Shown here in pieces: positions 9,359 through 21,309 of a stretch of 64,000 nucleotides of DNA. A program made the translations under genes and the position numbers. Source of the stretch: Heterodera schachtii (taxonomy: Eukaryota; Nematoda; Chromadorea; Rhabditida; Heteroderidae); contig SIJG01000115.1 of the NCBI GenBank assembly GCA_023374025.1, positions 145,636 to 209,635 of the forward strand. Direction: 5' to 3'. Every line of letters starts with the position of its first letter. Within the stretch, counting starts at the first letter, position 1. The notes beneath the pieces are model-generated. The model saw nothing but the letters and a program-made list of their open reading frames with translations, ran no database searches and was not told the DNA's origin.

Positions 9359-9590
9359 AAAGGCAATCAAATTTTATATTCTTGGTGCCATTCGATAGCC
9401 CAGCTTTTTCTCTATAAGCCTGCAAAATTGCAAAAAAAGTTATGAAATTTAACATAAGTTATGGCAGAAATAGTACTTATTTTCATACAACTTTTTTCTG
9501 AATTTGCCAAATTTTTTGCAATTTTGCAGGCTAATAGAGAAAAAGCTTGGCTATTGAGTGGTACCAAGAATGTAAAATTTGATTGCATTT
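9359..9590. mobile_element. Palindromic MITE (AAGTTATG...GGTRCCA type)
   Basis: The arms at about 9359-9437 and 9511-9590 are complementary over some 75 bp with few mismatches, around a spacer that includes AAGTTATG and its complement. Each arm carries a CTTGGTGCCATTCGATAGCC-like block that recurs in relics at 9990-10025, 14400-14450 and 31515-31560. No coding capacity. Confidence 0.7.
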
Positions 9591-10324
9591 AATTCGTAGT
9601 GGTTTATTTTTGAAAAATTTTGGTTCGATTCTTAGGGGTATATTTTTTGAAATTTGAATAATTAATTGCGTTGGATAAAGCCTGGATTTAGAACCAGAAA
9701 TGCGTAAGTGAAAATTTAAATTTTTTTCGAATTAGGGCCCAGGGTTCGGAATGGATGTCGGATTCGTGCTCAGCAACTACGGAAAATCTCGGAAGCATTT
9801 TCAATATTTTTAAAACTAACAATAAGCTGGAGAGTAGTGGTCAGTTCCGTCTCAAATATTTTTGGACCCAAATTTTTTTAAATCAATAACAAATTTAGAA
9901 AAAAAAAGTAAAATAGTTTGGGAGCTCAGATAAACATTCACCAAAAATTTTTATTTATTTTTCTGTGGGGACACCAATTCCGAAGGATTACACCAGTTAG
10001 GCTAACGAATGGCACCAAGCAATTTAGGTATTCATTGTTGAGAAAAGCTAAAAACGTTTGCTTTTGATTATAAAACACAAATTGAAAGTGAAAAAACAAA
10101 TTTTATAATTGGCATTTCACAAAAGACGAAAACCAAAATATAATTCCGAGAAAAATACGCAAAATGAAAATACAAAAATTGCGCAACAAAAAATGTAAAA
10201 GACGTTGTTGGTTTAAACATCGAAACCAAAAATACAAGTGGAGAAGAGACTCAAATTGAAAATATAAATGTTGGGAAGCAACATACACAAACGTCAATAT
10301 TGTCCCGAACATCGAAACCAAAAT

Positions 10325-10680
10325 ACAAATGTTTGGCAACAAACAAACACAACTACAATATTGGTCCAAACATCGAAAAAAAATACAAATGTTTGGCAAA
10401 AAACAAACACAATTACAATATTGGCCTAAACATTGGAACATACATACAAATGTTTGGCAACAATCAAACACAACTACAATATTGGTCCAAACATCGAAAA
10501 AAAATACAAATGTTTGGCAAAAAACAAACACAATTACAATATTGGCCTAAACATTGGAACATACATACAAATGTTTGGCAACAATCAAACACAACTACAA
10601 TATTGGCCAAACATCAAAATACAAATGTGGGAAACAAAACACGTACAGAATAGTGTTTGTCAAAACAGCGAAACCAAAAA
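10325..10680. repeat. 60-bp tandem array with 121-bp dimeric period
   Basis: Units starting ACAAATGTTTGGCAA occur at 10325, 10385, 10446, 10506, 10567 and, degraded, 10621. Alternate units are more alike, giving a 121-bp higher-order repeat. Diverged units extend to about 10200 on the left and 10740 on the right. Because 60 is divisible by three, a repetitive frame stays open on the plus strand, but I judge it an artefact of the repeat. Confidence 0.85.
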
Positions 10681-10740
10681 AACAAATGGGGTAAACACAC
10701 AAACCGAAAATATAAATGTTGGCAAGGAAACAAACACACA

Positions 10741-11240
10741 CAAACGCCGATTAAACATGTTAAGCTTTCGAATTATACCAACAAATGTTGGATTTGGTTG
10801 ACAAACAAATTTCTAATCTTTTACAAATAATGGGTGAAAATTATCCGTCCAATTAATTAATTATTGGATTGATTTGTTGGGGATTAGGTAAAACGCCCGG
10901 CAAATGGTCATCATTTTGCAAATATTCATTCTCCTCCTATTGCGTTCCTTCTGTTCCAATGCACTGCCATTCTTCCCTTTTTCTTCTGCTCGTCGTTTCT
11001 TCGGTGATATGAAATGTTAGTCAAAAGATCGTCAACTGAAACATTTTTTTCAATAACTTTTGCTTTAAATCAATCAAATTTTTAATTACTTATATCATTC
11101 GATAGTCCTAGATGTTTTTTATTAGCAAGTAATGTAAAACATGGTTTTTTCGCTTCTCAAGTCACAAACTTTTTGAAATTTTGTAGACTAATAGAAAACA
11201 GTTGGAATTTTTGTTTTCGTTTTGTTTCTTTCCAACGTAA
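10741..11240. other. Intergenic, with a MITE relic
   Basis: No gene is seen. A relic of the palindromic MITE family (ACATGTTAAGCTTTCGAATT) lies near 10757-10776. The 5' flank shared by the type I F-box copies begins at about 11230. Confidence 0.45.
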
Positions 11241-11644
11241 TTAATTCTTCTGCTATTTGTGTGACATCATTTGGAACTCGGCCAAATTGTGCTAATTGCT
11301 GCCAAAAAAATGAACCGACGGTAATTAATTAATGAATTATTTAAAAGTCACAAATTCCTCATTTATTTAATGGATTTGCAACGACGTTTGGATGGACATT
11401 TTGCCCTGTTTTGACCGTCCCCAACTCGGCCTCAAATTGGCATTGCTTTCGCCACGTTTCAATGCGTTGGTTGACACGCATTTCAATGGCAAAAGAGAAT
11501 TGACAATTTGGAATCGAATCTCAATTCACAAGGACAAAGGACCAGAACCGAAACTTCATATACGGATCAATGACGAATTTGTGCCATTTCCGTTGCCCAG
11601 CAAAATTCGCTTTGAATGCCTTCAGATTGAGTAATTAAAAAAAC

Positions 11645-11745
11645 TTAGCGTATTTGCTCTTTTTATCCCCCCGGGGGGACTATTTTTCAACCTCCTCAGA
11701 AAGGGGGGATAAATGGAGAAGGGGCGATTATTTTTCGACAGATTT
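11645..11745. repeat. Relic resembling the terminal region of the pogo-type element at 29167-30795
   Basis: A CCCCCCGGGGGG palindrome followed by TTTTTCAACCTCCTCAGAAA and a G-rich stretch mirrors the end regions at 29167-29270 and 30695-30795, suggesting a related, internally deleted element. Confidence 0.4.
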
Positions 11746-11822
11746 ATTTTTGTGTAAAATTTTGAATTTTTGAACAAGTCGCCAAAAATGACGTCAAAAA
11801 AATAATCTCATCCGGAACCCAT

Positions 11823-12169
11823 CAGTTGGGCCCCAGCATGTTTTTCCACTTAAGCTTTTTTCGTTGGCATCCAAAATCCAACAACTTGGTATCATTCGAA
11901 AGCTCTTAACATGCTCTATTAGCCTTACAAAAAGCGAAAAGATTTTCAAGCCTTGAAAAAATTTATTAAGAAAAAACTTCAAAAATTTCGATTTTTTCGA
12001 AATTTTCATGTATAACTTTTTTGGTAATTATCTAATCGCGAAGCGATAACTTAGAAAAAGCTTATAAACATGTTAAGCTTCTGAATGGTATCAACAAGTG
12101 CTGGATTTGGATGACAAAGAAAAAAGTTATAGTGGAAAAACTTGCTGGCGCCCCGTGGGGGCCCAACTG
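11823..12169. mobile_element. Palindromic MITE with CAGTTGGGC ends, in an F-box intron
   Basis: Left end CAGTTGGGC and right end GCCCAACTG bound 347 bp. The arms are complementary for over 100 bp and include ACTTTTTTC, TTGGTATCATTCGAAAGCTC and GCGAAGCGATAA segments. The same element occurs at 35057-35420, and partial copies lie at 21085-21220 and 10757. Confidence 0.75.
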
Positions 12170-12924
12170 AGATAAACCGTTATGACAATAAAATGCATTC
12201 TTTCCCTTTTTGCAGTTACATTGATCACTACGTCATCGCTTTTCTTCGTGTCAATCACCAAATTTTCGACAAAAGAGGCACCAATTTACGGTTGTTGATT
12301 CCATCTTCACATGACATTGATGACTATCAGCCGATTTGCAACATTTTTGTTCGTGAAATTTGGCCAATTTTTTCGGCAAACATTCGCCACTTTGGCCTTA
12401 ACGATGATGATGATTTGGACAGTTTGCGTCGTTTCATTTCGCCGACAATTCTCACCGATCTCAACCAATTGGTTTCAATCGATTCCGTTGATCTGTTCCC
12501 CGAGGCAATTGCGATTGGTGATTTTGATGGGCCAAATTCAACAGTTTCTGCTGGCCGAACATTGTCCAAATGGTTGCACTCTCCGAGGAAAGATGGCCAA
12601 CCCAAGCGATTGCGTTGCGAAGATTACAACGAACAAGGGCACTTCGGTTGGGTCAACAATTTCAAGGAGGTGTAATCCGGGGGGAGGGGGGGGGGGGGGG
12701 AGCAGGACAAAACGTCGCCGTCGAAACTCCGCCGAGGCTAGAAATTTCTCAAGAGAAAAATCTTAGAAAAATTTTTTCTTGAAAGGGAGAAGAAATAGTT
12801 TCAAAAAATTTTCCGGCGGTTTTTGAATTTTTTTTGGAAAAAACCTACTAATTCATCATTAAGGTTCGGAATATATGGAAATCCATTTTTTCCTGGACTT
12901 GAGAGGCCTGAAACGTACGAAAAA

Positions 12925-13530
12925 CAATGTGGTTTCGCCTCCGGCTTTTTCGCAACGGACTTTTTCGCCGCGGCCAGTTCGCCGCCCGTAGAAAAATGTC
13001 CTTTTCGCCGCCAGAATTAAAAAATTTAGAAAAATTTTTGCAATAATTATGTTAAAAAACCGCTAAACTATGGTACGATTGCTGAATTTGTTTGGAGTCT
13101 TCGTATGGCTGATTATTTTTGAAGCTGGTGAGAATGTCGGCCATACTTGTGCATCAGAGATTGATAAAAAATTTTGACTTAGAAATTTTTTTATTCCCGG
13201 AACACGACCCCTCCTTTATATTCGGTAACATTTTGGCGAAATGTTTGTTCAAACCGGTTGATTTCGCCTTTTTCAATCGTTTATCCATGGCCAGAATTTT
13301 ATCCTGATACATATAATAAAGAGAAATCTATCTTTAATTAATTTTTTTCGCTTCACATCATAGTTTCAGCTTTAGTTATACAAATTCTTGAAAAATAAAA
13401 AAGATTTTTAAAAATTTTTGAAAAATAATTATGGCGGCAAAACGGACATTTTTCTAAGGGCGGCGAACCAGCCGCGGCGAACTGGCCGGCGGCGAAAAAA
13501 CCCGGCGGCGAAAAATCCACGGCGAACCGG
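12925..13530. mobile_element. Foldback element with TTCGCCGCC subrepeat arms, in an F-box intron
   Basis: The arm at 12925-13017 and the inverted arm at 13430-13530 are both built from 14-16-bp units with the core TTTTCGCCGCCGG. Both arms end in a matching AGAAAAATGTCC stretch. The spacer (about 410 bp) is AT-rich and non-coding. It lies inside intron 3 of the F-box copy 11310-14094. Confidence 0.7.
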
Positions 13531-14094
13531 GCGGTTCCCGTTTTGGGGTGTACCCGGTCTGGGGATGGTGCAAATACCGACCCAAAAAATGTCGAAAATT
13601 GGAAGTCCATGCCATCCCCTGATGCGGTCCCACATTTTTGGCAAATCACTGATTTTTGTTTTCCATCGTTTAGCAATTTCTTCGTGCCAATGCCATTTCT
13701 TCGGTCAGCTACCAAATTCATTTTTATGAGCATGTGTCGTCAATGCCAATGGTGCTTCCTTTTGAATTTGTGGTGAATGTACGAACGCAAGAAAAGCTGA
13801 CACTGACCAAAGCAAACAAAAATGAATGGAAAATCGGTTTGATAATGAAACGATGCAAAATTGGAGAGACAGAGGCGGTTCATTTGAAAGATGAAAATTT
13901 GGACAACAATTGTAACAGTGTGGTATTTTGGCCCTTTAGTGCCAATGAGTGCATCGGGTGAGCAATTAAAAAGGATTTGATTTTGTTTAAATAATTCAAA
14001 TTTCGCTTAATTAAGGCCATTGTCTCCGCCACCGGCAGAAGAAGAAGAAGCCGGACGAAGCATCATAAAAGGGGCGACTTCTGTTGACAAATGA

Positions 14095-14513
14095 GTGACG
14101 GACAAAAGAACAAAAACACAATGATGAGCCGCATAAGAAGAAATGAATTAATTAAGAATGACCGATCGATCATAATCATCAGTTTATCAAATGCATTTTA
14201 TGAAGAAAAACCTCTCAATTTCGGTAAATAAATCGGATGTATAAAAACGGCAAAAAATGTACGAAAACATAAAAATTTGAGACTCTAACAAATAAATCAA
14301 CAAAAAATTGATTTTTCATTTATGTATTTTCGGGATCGCTGATCACGAGGGCTGAGATAATTATTTGTTAAAAAACCAGAAAAATTTAAAAAAAAATTAA
14401 TGAAAAAATTTGTTAGCCTATTGAATGGCACCAAGCAATTGCCCTACAAGTCGACTCGAGGCCATCAAATTCAGCAAGGTCGAAGAAAATGAAAATTTCA
14501 AAAAAAATCAGAG
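14095..14513. other. 3' flank of F-box copy
   Basis: No gene. The segment 14325-14450 is the inverse of 31515-31640, which lies downstream of the minus-strand fragment 31826-32073, showing that gene tail and flank were duplicated together. Confidence 0.55.
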
Positions 14514-14514
14514 A

Positions 14515-15634
14515 TTTCCGTTGCCCACCAAAATTCGCTTTATGAATCTTGAGATTATGTAATTCATTAATAGGCATTTTGAGTTGTGCCATTTCCGTTG
14601 CCCGACCGTCCGTTGCCCAGCAAAATTCGCTTTAGCGACCTTCAGATTAGGTACATAAGTCAAAATCAGAGCTTTATGACAATAAAAAGCATTCCTTCCA
14701 TTTTCAGTTACATCGATCACTCCGTCATCGCTTTTCGTTCGAATCAGCAAGTTTTCGACAAAAGAGGCACCAATTTACATTTGTGGGTTCCATCATCACC
14801 ATTCACCACGGATGGCCAACGGATTTGGGATGTTTTGACACGTGAAATTTGGCCCATTTTTTCGGCAAACATTCGCCACTTGGGCTTTACCTGTGGTGAT
14901 GATTTGGACTATTTGCGTCGTCTCATTTCGCCTACAATTCTCACTGATCTCAACCAATTGAATTCCATCAATTTATATGGTCGGTTGCCCGCTGCAATTG
15001 GTGCTTATTTTGATGGGCCAAATGCAACTGGTGGCCAAGTTCTGTCCAAATGGTTGCACACACCGAGAAAAGATGGCGTTGCGAAGATTACAACGGACAA
15101 GCGGACATCGATTGGATCAACAATTTCAAAGAGGTGTGGTCCTATATTTTTGGCAAATCACTGATTTTTGTTTTCCAAATTGTTTAGCATTTTCTTCGTG
15201 CCACCATTTCTTCGGTCAGTTACCAAATTCATTTTTCTGTTCGTGTGCCGTCAATGCAAATTGTGCCATTTGAATTGGTGAACGAATGGACAAAGGAAAA
15301 ACTGACATTAGCCAAAGCAAAGGAATTGGACAACAATTGGATAATGAAACGATGCAAAATTATTGGGGAGACAGCGGCGGTTCAGCAACAAAAGAAGAAA
15401 GATGAAAATTGGGACAACAATTGTAACACTGTGTTATTTTGGCTTTTTAGTGCCAATAATTGCATTGGGTGAGCAATTAAAAAAGGCATTTAATTTTGTT
15501 TAAATAATTAAAATTGCGCGCAATTAAGGCCGTTGTCATCGCCAGCGGCAGAAGAAGCCGGACAAAGCACCAAAAAAGGGCCGTCTTCTGACAAAACAGT
15601 GACGGACAAAACAACAACAAAAAAAAAACGGTGA
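14515..15634 (+). pseudogene. F-box-like gene, type I, 5' truncated and frameshifted
   Basis: The F-box exon is reduced to its last codons, and these occur twice (about 14515-14561 and 14587-14652). The later exons are 14708-15133, 15188-15468 and 15529-15634. In exon 14708-15133 the conserved RKDGQPKRLRCEDYNEQ region has a 16-bp deletion that shifts the frame, so the rest reads VAKITTDKRTS in a wrong frame. The tail exon lost the usual stop and reads on to TGA at 15632-15634. No start region remains; a dead copy. Confidence 0.7.
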
Positions 15635-15944
15635 TCAGCCGCAGAAGAAATGAATTAATTGAGAATGACCGACCGATTATATAATTCATCAGTGATCAAA
15701 TGCATTTAATGATGAGAACCTCTCAATTGACAAATAAATCGGATGTACGAAATCATAAAAATTTTGAGATTTGCATAAAATAATCAACAACAAAAAAACA
15801 ACTTGTTTTTCGTGCGTTTGATTCCACGGGGGGCACAGGAAAAAATAGGGCAAAAACCTAAAAATAATAGCCCTATTTATAATACGATTGTTTTAAATTT
15901 GCCGAAATTCCCTGACAAATAAGAAATTCAATGATTTTTTTAAA

Positions 15945-16260
15945 GTCGTGAATCGGATTTGGAGAAGTTCCTCTTTCTTTTTTTGCTTCATTCTCTCTTC
16001 CTCCTCTTTCTCCTCCTTCCGTCGAATTTTTCCGTTTCCTCTCTTTCTCTTCCGTCTCTCCTTCCCCAATGCTATTTTCATCCTTTTCCTCCTCTTTCCT
16101 TGTTTCTCCATTCCCATCAAAATTTGCTTTGCTGTTGTTGTTGCTGTACTGCTTGAACTTGTTGTTTATTGTTTTTGATGATGTTCAGCTGCAACTTTCT
16201 TTTTCTTTTCCTCTTCTTCCTCTGCTGCTCCTTTTTCTCATCCCTTTTCCTCTCTTTTTA
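15945..16260. repeat. Polypyrimidine-rich repeat, second copy
   Basis: CT-rich sequence matching 8090-8330, including CTTCCGTCGAATTTTTCC and CTCTTTCTCTTCCGTCTCTC segments. The minus strand is open with E/K/R-rich sequence, but no gene structure is evident. Confidence 0.55.
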
Positions 16261-16379
16261 TGGCCAGAAAAGTTCGAACAAGCTGTTTTTTGAATTTTTC
16301 TGTCCATAACTTTTTTGAAACTTAACAAAACTTTTGAAATGTATATCGAATAAATGAATTTTTTTTTCAAAATACGACA

Positions 16380-16580
16380 ATTAATTTTCGGGATTTTGAC
16401 GGATTTACGACATCCATTAGCAATATTAGCACCGACAAAATTAAAAAGTGTCGATTTGCTGCTGTTCCTCTCTCTTTTCTCCTCCTCTTTCTCCTCTTCC
16501 TTTTTCCTTCGAATTTTTCCTTTTCCTCTCTTTCTCTTCCGTCTCTCATCTTCCTTCCCCAATGCTATTTTACTTGGCAA
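16380..16580. repeat. Polypyrimidine-rich repeat, third copy
   Basis: Closest to the copy at 7995-8180, with the shared lead sequence ATTTTCGGGATTTTGACGG. It lies 120 bp after the second copy, in the same orientation. Confidence 0.6.
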
Positions 16581-16599
16581 TACCTCTATTCTTGGTTTC

Positions 16600-17100
16600 A
16601 AACTAAAGCTTAAGGTCTATAGTGTCAGGGTTCCCAGATCAAAATTTTGAAAAGCCTCATTTGGCAGGCAAAAAGGCCTCATTTTTATAAAGTTTATTCA
16701 AAACACGCTTAAAATTTTCAAATGATATATTTTTTGATTGTTCATGATCAATTTGAGCAATTTTTTGTTCGAAATAAGCATTTGGTGAAATTCTGATGAG
16801 CGTGAAAAATCGTTGATTTAATGGCAAAAATTTTGATGCCAGTATTTGCTCTTTTCTTTCATTTATAAAATCCCGAGACTTTTTGGCAATCCCTTAACTC
16901 AAAAATTTATTCTTAAAAAATCTTAAGCTAATTCCAGTTTAAAGAAATCACTAAATTTATCCATAAAACATACATAATTCAAATCACAAATATATTGATA
17001 ATCAAGGATCATTCCCATCATACGAAAAAAACAATTTCTATGAGCACGTCAATTTCCAATTCAATAATTCAAATTGATCGATCACTTCTCAACAATTCAT
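16600..17100. other. Intergenic, nothing recognised
   Basis: AT-rich sequence without a supported gene, element or RNA. Confidence 0.4.
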
Positions 17101-17104
17101 TCAT

Positions 17105-18717
17105 TCATTTCTGCTGCTGATCACTCGAGCCGGGATTTACGTGAAGAAGCCTAAAAATAAAAATACATAATAAAATTGAGTTTTTGATAAAGCCTTTCAC
17201 TTACCCGTCACCGATTTCATCCTCATTGATATTTTGCTGAAAATTTGATTCCACATTCCCAAATCAATCGCTTCCTTTTCCATTTTGTCTATTTGCTCGC
17301 ATTTCGCGCAATTGGACAACGGATCAGCAGCAGAAGACGGCCCATTTCGTGCATCCTTTTCAACATCAATTGTTCATGCGTAAATCCATTGGTCAGATCG
17401 AAGAGCAAAACGGAATCAGCAAAAGGCAACCGAATGGAGACAATGAAATTGACCGGAGATGAAGCATAGGCAAATTCCTAAAATAAGGGAAAATTGGTTA
17501 AAAACCACCAAATGATAAGTAGGGGGAAAGGAATTTAAACACTATATAAGAACTCATTTTAGAAGAAAAAAAAGCAATTTCTAGCGAGAAAACCGACCAA
17601 AAAACCGAAATTTTCAATTTTTTGCTCATTTTAAACATAAATTAACCAATTTTTAGAAAAATTTAAATTTAATCAATTTTTCAACAAAATTTTGCTAAAA
17701 ATGTCTTTTTCGGAAATTTTTCCGGTCTTTGGGGTCAAAACGGCCAATTTAGCTGATGGGGGCCGTTATAATAGGGGTTTTTTGGAAGCCTTTTGGTTTA
17801 CAAAATTTTTTAATGTATGATCATGAAAATTTGGCCCCAGGTGTTTTTGGGGTCCCTGACCACGAATCTGTCAACTATGTTGACCAATTCATATTTCTTA
17901 ATCTAAATGCGAACAACAAATCATAAATCATAAAATTGAAATTTTCAATTTTTGTTCAAGTTAGGGATTATAAATTAGTCAAAATAAATGTCAGATTCGT
18001 GATCAGCAACCTCTAAAACCCCGGCTAATAAATTTTCATTGTTTTTTTATCACGAAAAAAAAATTCTTTAAAGTAGCGCCCGAAAATCTAAAGATGGACA
18101 CTTTGACGGTCCCATTATTATTATTTTTTTATCAACGAACCCCAAAAGCTTTAAAAAGGCCAAATAAATCATTTGAAAATCACACCGCTTTGAATGTTTT
18201 AATCTTCGACGCCCAATTCCTTTCATCCATGCCCAAATAGCATTTGAGCATCTTTGGCACATCGTTTTCTTGAAGTGGAGTGAAAAGCCATTTGGCCATC
18301 GCTTGTCCATCCGATGCCGCGGCACTGTCATCACATGGGAATTCGGCAAAAACGGTGGAGAAAAGCGATGACATTTCGGTCGATGAAACTGAAAATGGAT
18401 GGGAATTGTTAAATGCTTTTTTAAGTAGCGTCAAATTTACGAGATGCTGATGCGCTCAAATCCGATGACTTTGCGTGGCATTTGAATTTGCGGCATTGGC
18501 ATTGGTTTTCCATCGGAATTGACAATTTTTCATTTCCTTGGTGCCATTCGTTCCAATTTTGCGTCGAATTTCAATAAATGCCAATGTCCATTTTCGTGTT
18601 TTGAAGTGTTCATCCACGTAAAAGTCGAAACGGTGACTGATCATCGCAATTCCGAAGCCAAGTTGTGAAGGCGTAAGCAAATCGAACACCGAAAGCCAAC
18701 AGTCGGCGGAGATGAAA
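17105..18717 (-). pseudogene. F-box-like gene, type II, with internal deletion and frameshift
   Basis: Minus-strand exons by homology to 26325-27571: F-box exon 18717-18441, exon 18388-18186, exon 17477-17205 and tail exon 17150-17105. The F-box exon reads FISADCWLSVFDLLTPSQLG, then SHRFDFYVDEHF, and then loses frame after NGTKEM; the expected MPRKVIGFERIS end is in another frame. Exon 18388-18186 joins the start of the conserved exon (VIAFLHRF) directly to EFPCDDSAAASDGQAMAKWL, so about 220 bp are missing inside it. The exon at 17477-17205 has an in-frame stop (ASK followed by TAG). The tail ends SSDQQQK. Several independent lesions show it is dead. Confidence 0.7.
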
Positions 18718-19140
18718 CTGAAAAATTAAATTTTCATTTTTTATTTTATTTGTTTTGTTTTTTACATTTTCTTTTTTGGTTTTTTAAAGCGCTCCCAAAA
18801 AGCCAAAGAATGGCACAACAGCCGACAAACATTGGCACACCGAACAGACTAAAAAATGAGAAGGAAAAGGGTAAATGTCGAGAAGAAATGGACAAAACGT
18901 ACAGAATCATTGTTGAAGCAATTGTCAGGAAGAAACAGTCGAAAAGAGAGAGACGAAAAGAAATAAATGGCGAATAGAAAACAATGGAAAGTGGGCGAGT
19001 AGGAAGCAACCACTTTTATACTAATTTTTATTCGTTCATTTGTACGCTTTTGCATTTTCCAATTTTTTCGTGACTATAAAAGCCCTTTCCTCTCCACATT
19101 TTCTTTCATTTTGCTCATTTAATTTAAGTCAAATGACTTT
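18718..19140 (-). promoter_or_regulatory. Upstream region with TATA box shared by the two type II loci
   Basis: On the minus strand TTAGTATAAAAGTGG (TATAAAAG at 19013-19020) is followed by sequence that aligns for over 100 bp with the upstream region of the type II gene at 26325 (TATA at 25873-25880). Both contain a short open frame starting with hydrophobic residues (MILYVLSISS here), of unknown meaning. Confidence 0.45.
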
Positions 19141-19606
19141 TTTTTGTTTTGCTGACTCTAAATGGCTTTAAAATGACTTAAAAACTGTTCTAAACTTTGT
19201 TTGAAGCTTCTAACATGCACTTTTCGTGACTTTTTTGACTTTTTGAGGCAAAATTTGAAATTCATCAAATAAAATGACGAAAAATACAAAGAAAATTCCA
19301 AAAAATAAAATTTCGACCGCTGAAAAGGTACTGAAACCTGAATGATTTCCCGAAACTATGAGATGCGACCTTTGTTTGTTCCCGAATTTTGTTATCCCTC
19401 GGGCACATTGGCAACAGTTAATGCCGAACAGATTCAAAAATTGTTTGGATAAAATGTGATTTTCTTGCTTCTTTCATCAAATACAATCCGTAAAAAATAG
19501 GAAAACCCTAAAATCCAGGCTTTATCCAACTCAATTAATTATTCTGCTCTTTTTTGTGTGACATCATTCAGAAGTCAGCCAAATTGTGCTCTAATTACTG
19601 TCAAAA
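19141..19606. other. Intergenic; duplicated 5' flank of type I F-box genes
   Basis: From about 19380 to 19606 the sequence matches 6205-6449 closely. No other feature is seen. Confidence 0.5.
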
Positions 19607-20930
19607 ATGAACCGACGGTAATTAATTTTTGAAAAGTCCCAAAATTCGTCATTTATTTACTAAACTGTTTTCCCATAATTTTAGTTGGATTTGCAACGAC
19701 GTTTGGATGGACATTTTGCCCTGTTTTGACCATGCCCAACTTGGCCTTAAATTGGCACTTCTTTCGCCACGTTTCAATGCGTTGGTGGACAAACATTTCG
19801 ATGGCAAAAGCGAATTGACAATTTGGAGAGAAATCGCAATTCGTCACAAGGACAAAGGACCAGAACCGAAACTTTATGTATGGATCGATGACAGAGTTGT
19901 GCCATTTCCATTGCCGGACCGTCCGTTGCCCCGAAAAATTCGCTTTAAATGCCTTCGGATTGAGTAATTAAAAATCTGAGAGTTATGACAATAAAAGCAT
20001 TTATTCCATTTGCAGTTACATCGATCACTTCGTCATCGCTTTTCTTCGTTCAAATCACCAAATTTTTGACAAAAGAGGCATCAATTTACAGTTGTGGATT
20101 TCTTCATCACACACCACGGGTGGCAAGCGGATTTGGGACATTTTTGTTCGTGAAATATGGCCAATTTTTTCGACAAACATTCACCGTTTGGGCTTTTACG
20201 ATCGTGATCATTTGGACAATTTGCTTCTTCGCACTTCGCCCACAATTCTCATCGATCTCAAACAATTGACTTCAATCGATATCCTTGGTTGGTTGCCCGA
20301 GGCGATTGGTGATGATTTTGATGGGCCAAATTCAACAATTTCTGCTGGCCAAGCGTTGTCCAAATGGTTGCACTCTCCGAGAAAAGATGGCCAACCCAAG
20401 CGATTGCGTTGCGATGGTTACAACGAACAAGCGAACTTTGATTGGATCAACAATTTGAAGGAGGTGTGGCCAAGTTTTTGGCAAATCACTGATTTTTGTT
20501 TTCCAAATTGTTTAGCATTTTCTGCGTGCCAATGCCATTTCTTCCGTCAGTTACCAAATTCATTTTTGTGTTCGCGTGCCGTCAATGCCAATGGTGCCAT
20601 TTAAATTGGCGAACGAATGGACAAAGGAAAAGCTGACATTGGCCAAAGCAAAGGAATTGGGCAACAATTGGATAATGAAACGCTGCAAAATTATTATGGA
20701 AACTGCGGCAGTTCAGCAGCAAAAGAAAGATAAAAATTGGGAGGACAACAATTGTAACAGTGTGTTCTTTTGTCTTTTTAGTGGCACTAATTGCATTGGG
20801 TGAGCAATTAAAAAAAGGCATTTAATTTTGTTTAAATAATTCAAATTGCGTTTAATTAAGGCCATTGTCTCCGCCACCGGCAGAAGAAGCCGGACAAAGC
20901 ATCACAAAAGTCGCGTCTTCTGACAAATGA
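19607..20930 (+). CDS. F-box-like protein, type I, intact five-exon gene
   Basis: Exons 19607-19617, 19685-19963, 20016-20463, 20516-20799, 20861-20930; 1092 bp, 363 residues, all introns GT-AG with the phases shared by sister copies. The start ATGAACCGACG joins exon 2 as MNRRWICNDVWMDILPCFD. The F-box-like motif spans about residues 5-45 (LPCFDHAQLGLKLALLSPRF). A conserved middle region (about 120-240) has REIWPIFSTNIHRLGF and KWLHSPRKDGQPKRLRC. The region from about 247 contains LANEWTKEKLTLAKAKELGN and NCNSVFFCLFSGTNCIG, and the tail is GPLSPPPAEEAGQSITK. F-box proteins link Skp1-Cullin1 ligases to substrates; the rest would be the substrate-binding part. I do not recognise the associated domain by name. 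It is the only type I copy here without a lesion. Confidence 0.85.
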
Positions 20931-21084
20931 GTGACGGACAAAGAACAAAAACACAATTATGAGCTGCAGAAGAAATGAATTAATTAAGAAATGATCAGCC
21001 ATTATAATTTTCATCAGTTTGACTCGATTTGTTTTTTTTTTTGTTGGTTTGAAAACAAAATCTAATTGTATATTGTAGAGTTAG

Positions 21085-21220
21085 TTGTACTGGATCTATA
21101 ATTTCGACTTTTTTCGTAATTTTCACGCTACAACTTTTTGGTAATTATCTCATCGCGAAGCATTAGCTTAGAAACAGCTTTAAAGCATGTTAAGCTTCCG
21201 AATAATACCAACAAATGTTT
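21085..21220. repeat. Partial copy of the CAGTTGGGC palindromic MITE
   Basis: Shares GGTAATTATCTCATCGCGAA and CATGTTAAGCTTCCGAATAA segments with the right arm of 11823-12169. It is truncated and abuts an F-box relic. Confidence 0.55.
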
Positions 21221-21222
21221 CG

Positions 21223-21309
21223 CTTTGGAGAATGCTCATCCGTGAAGTTTGGCCCATTTTTGTGACAAACATTCGCCATTTGATCCTTCCCGTTGCTGAT
21301 CATTTGGAC
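21223..21309 (+). pseudogene. Relic of an F-box-associated exon, cut by a hAT-type element
   Basis: About 85 bp encode a divergent version of the REIWPIFSANIRHL...DHLDNL block and stop at the insertion point of the element 21310-22477. The nearest match is the minus-strand fragment near 31045-31160, indicating a third subgroup of the family. Confidence 0.55.

Larger units (their letters stand above)
11310..14094 (+). pseudogene. F-box-like gene, type I, inflated by transposons and missing an acceptor
   Basis: Exons by homology: 11310-11320, 11371-11630, 12216-12669, 13674-13957, 14016-14094; exons 2-5 remain open and in frame. A roughly 25-bp deletion removed the polypyrimidine tract and AG before exon 2, so ATGAACCGACG cannot be joined as in sister copies; an in-frame ATG at 11392 could serve instead but would shorten the F-box. 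Exon 2 lacks the six codons PDRPLP, in frame. Intron 2 has gained about 530 bp, including a palindromic MITE (11823-12169). Intron 3 has gained about 960 bp, including a foldback element (12925-13530). The predicted product otherwise keeps the conserved REIWPIFSANI and KWLHSPRKDG blocks and the acidic tail. Whether it is still expressed is open. Confidence 0.65.

Noticed and set aside
10300..10801. Overlapping open frames of 70-142 codons on both strands
   Set aside because: All are products of the 60-bp tandem repeat, whose length is a multiple of three.
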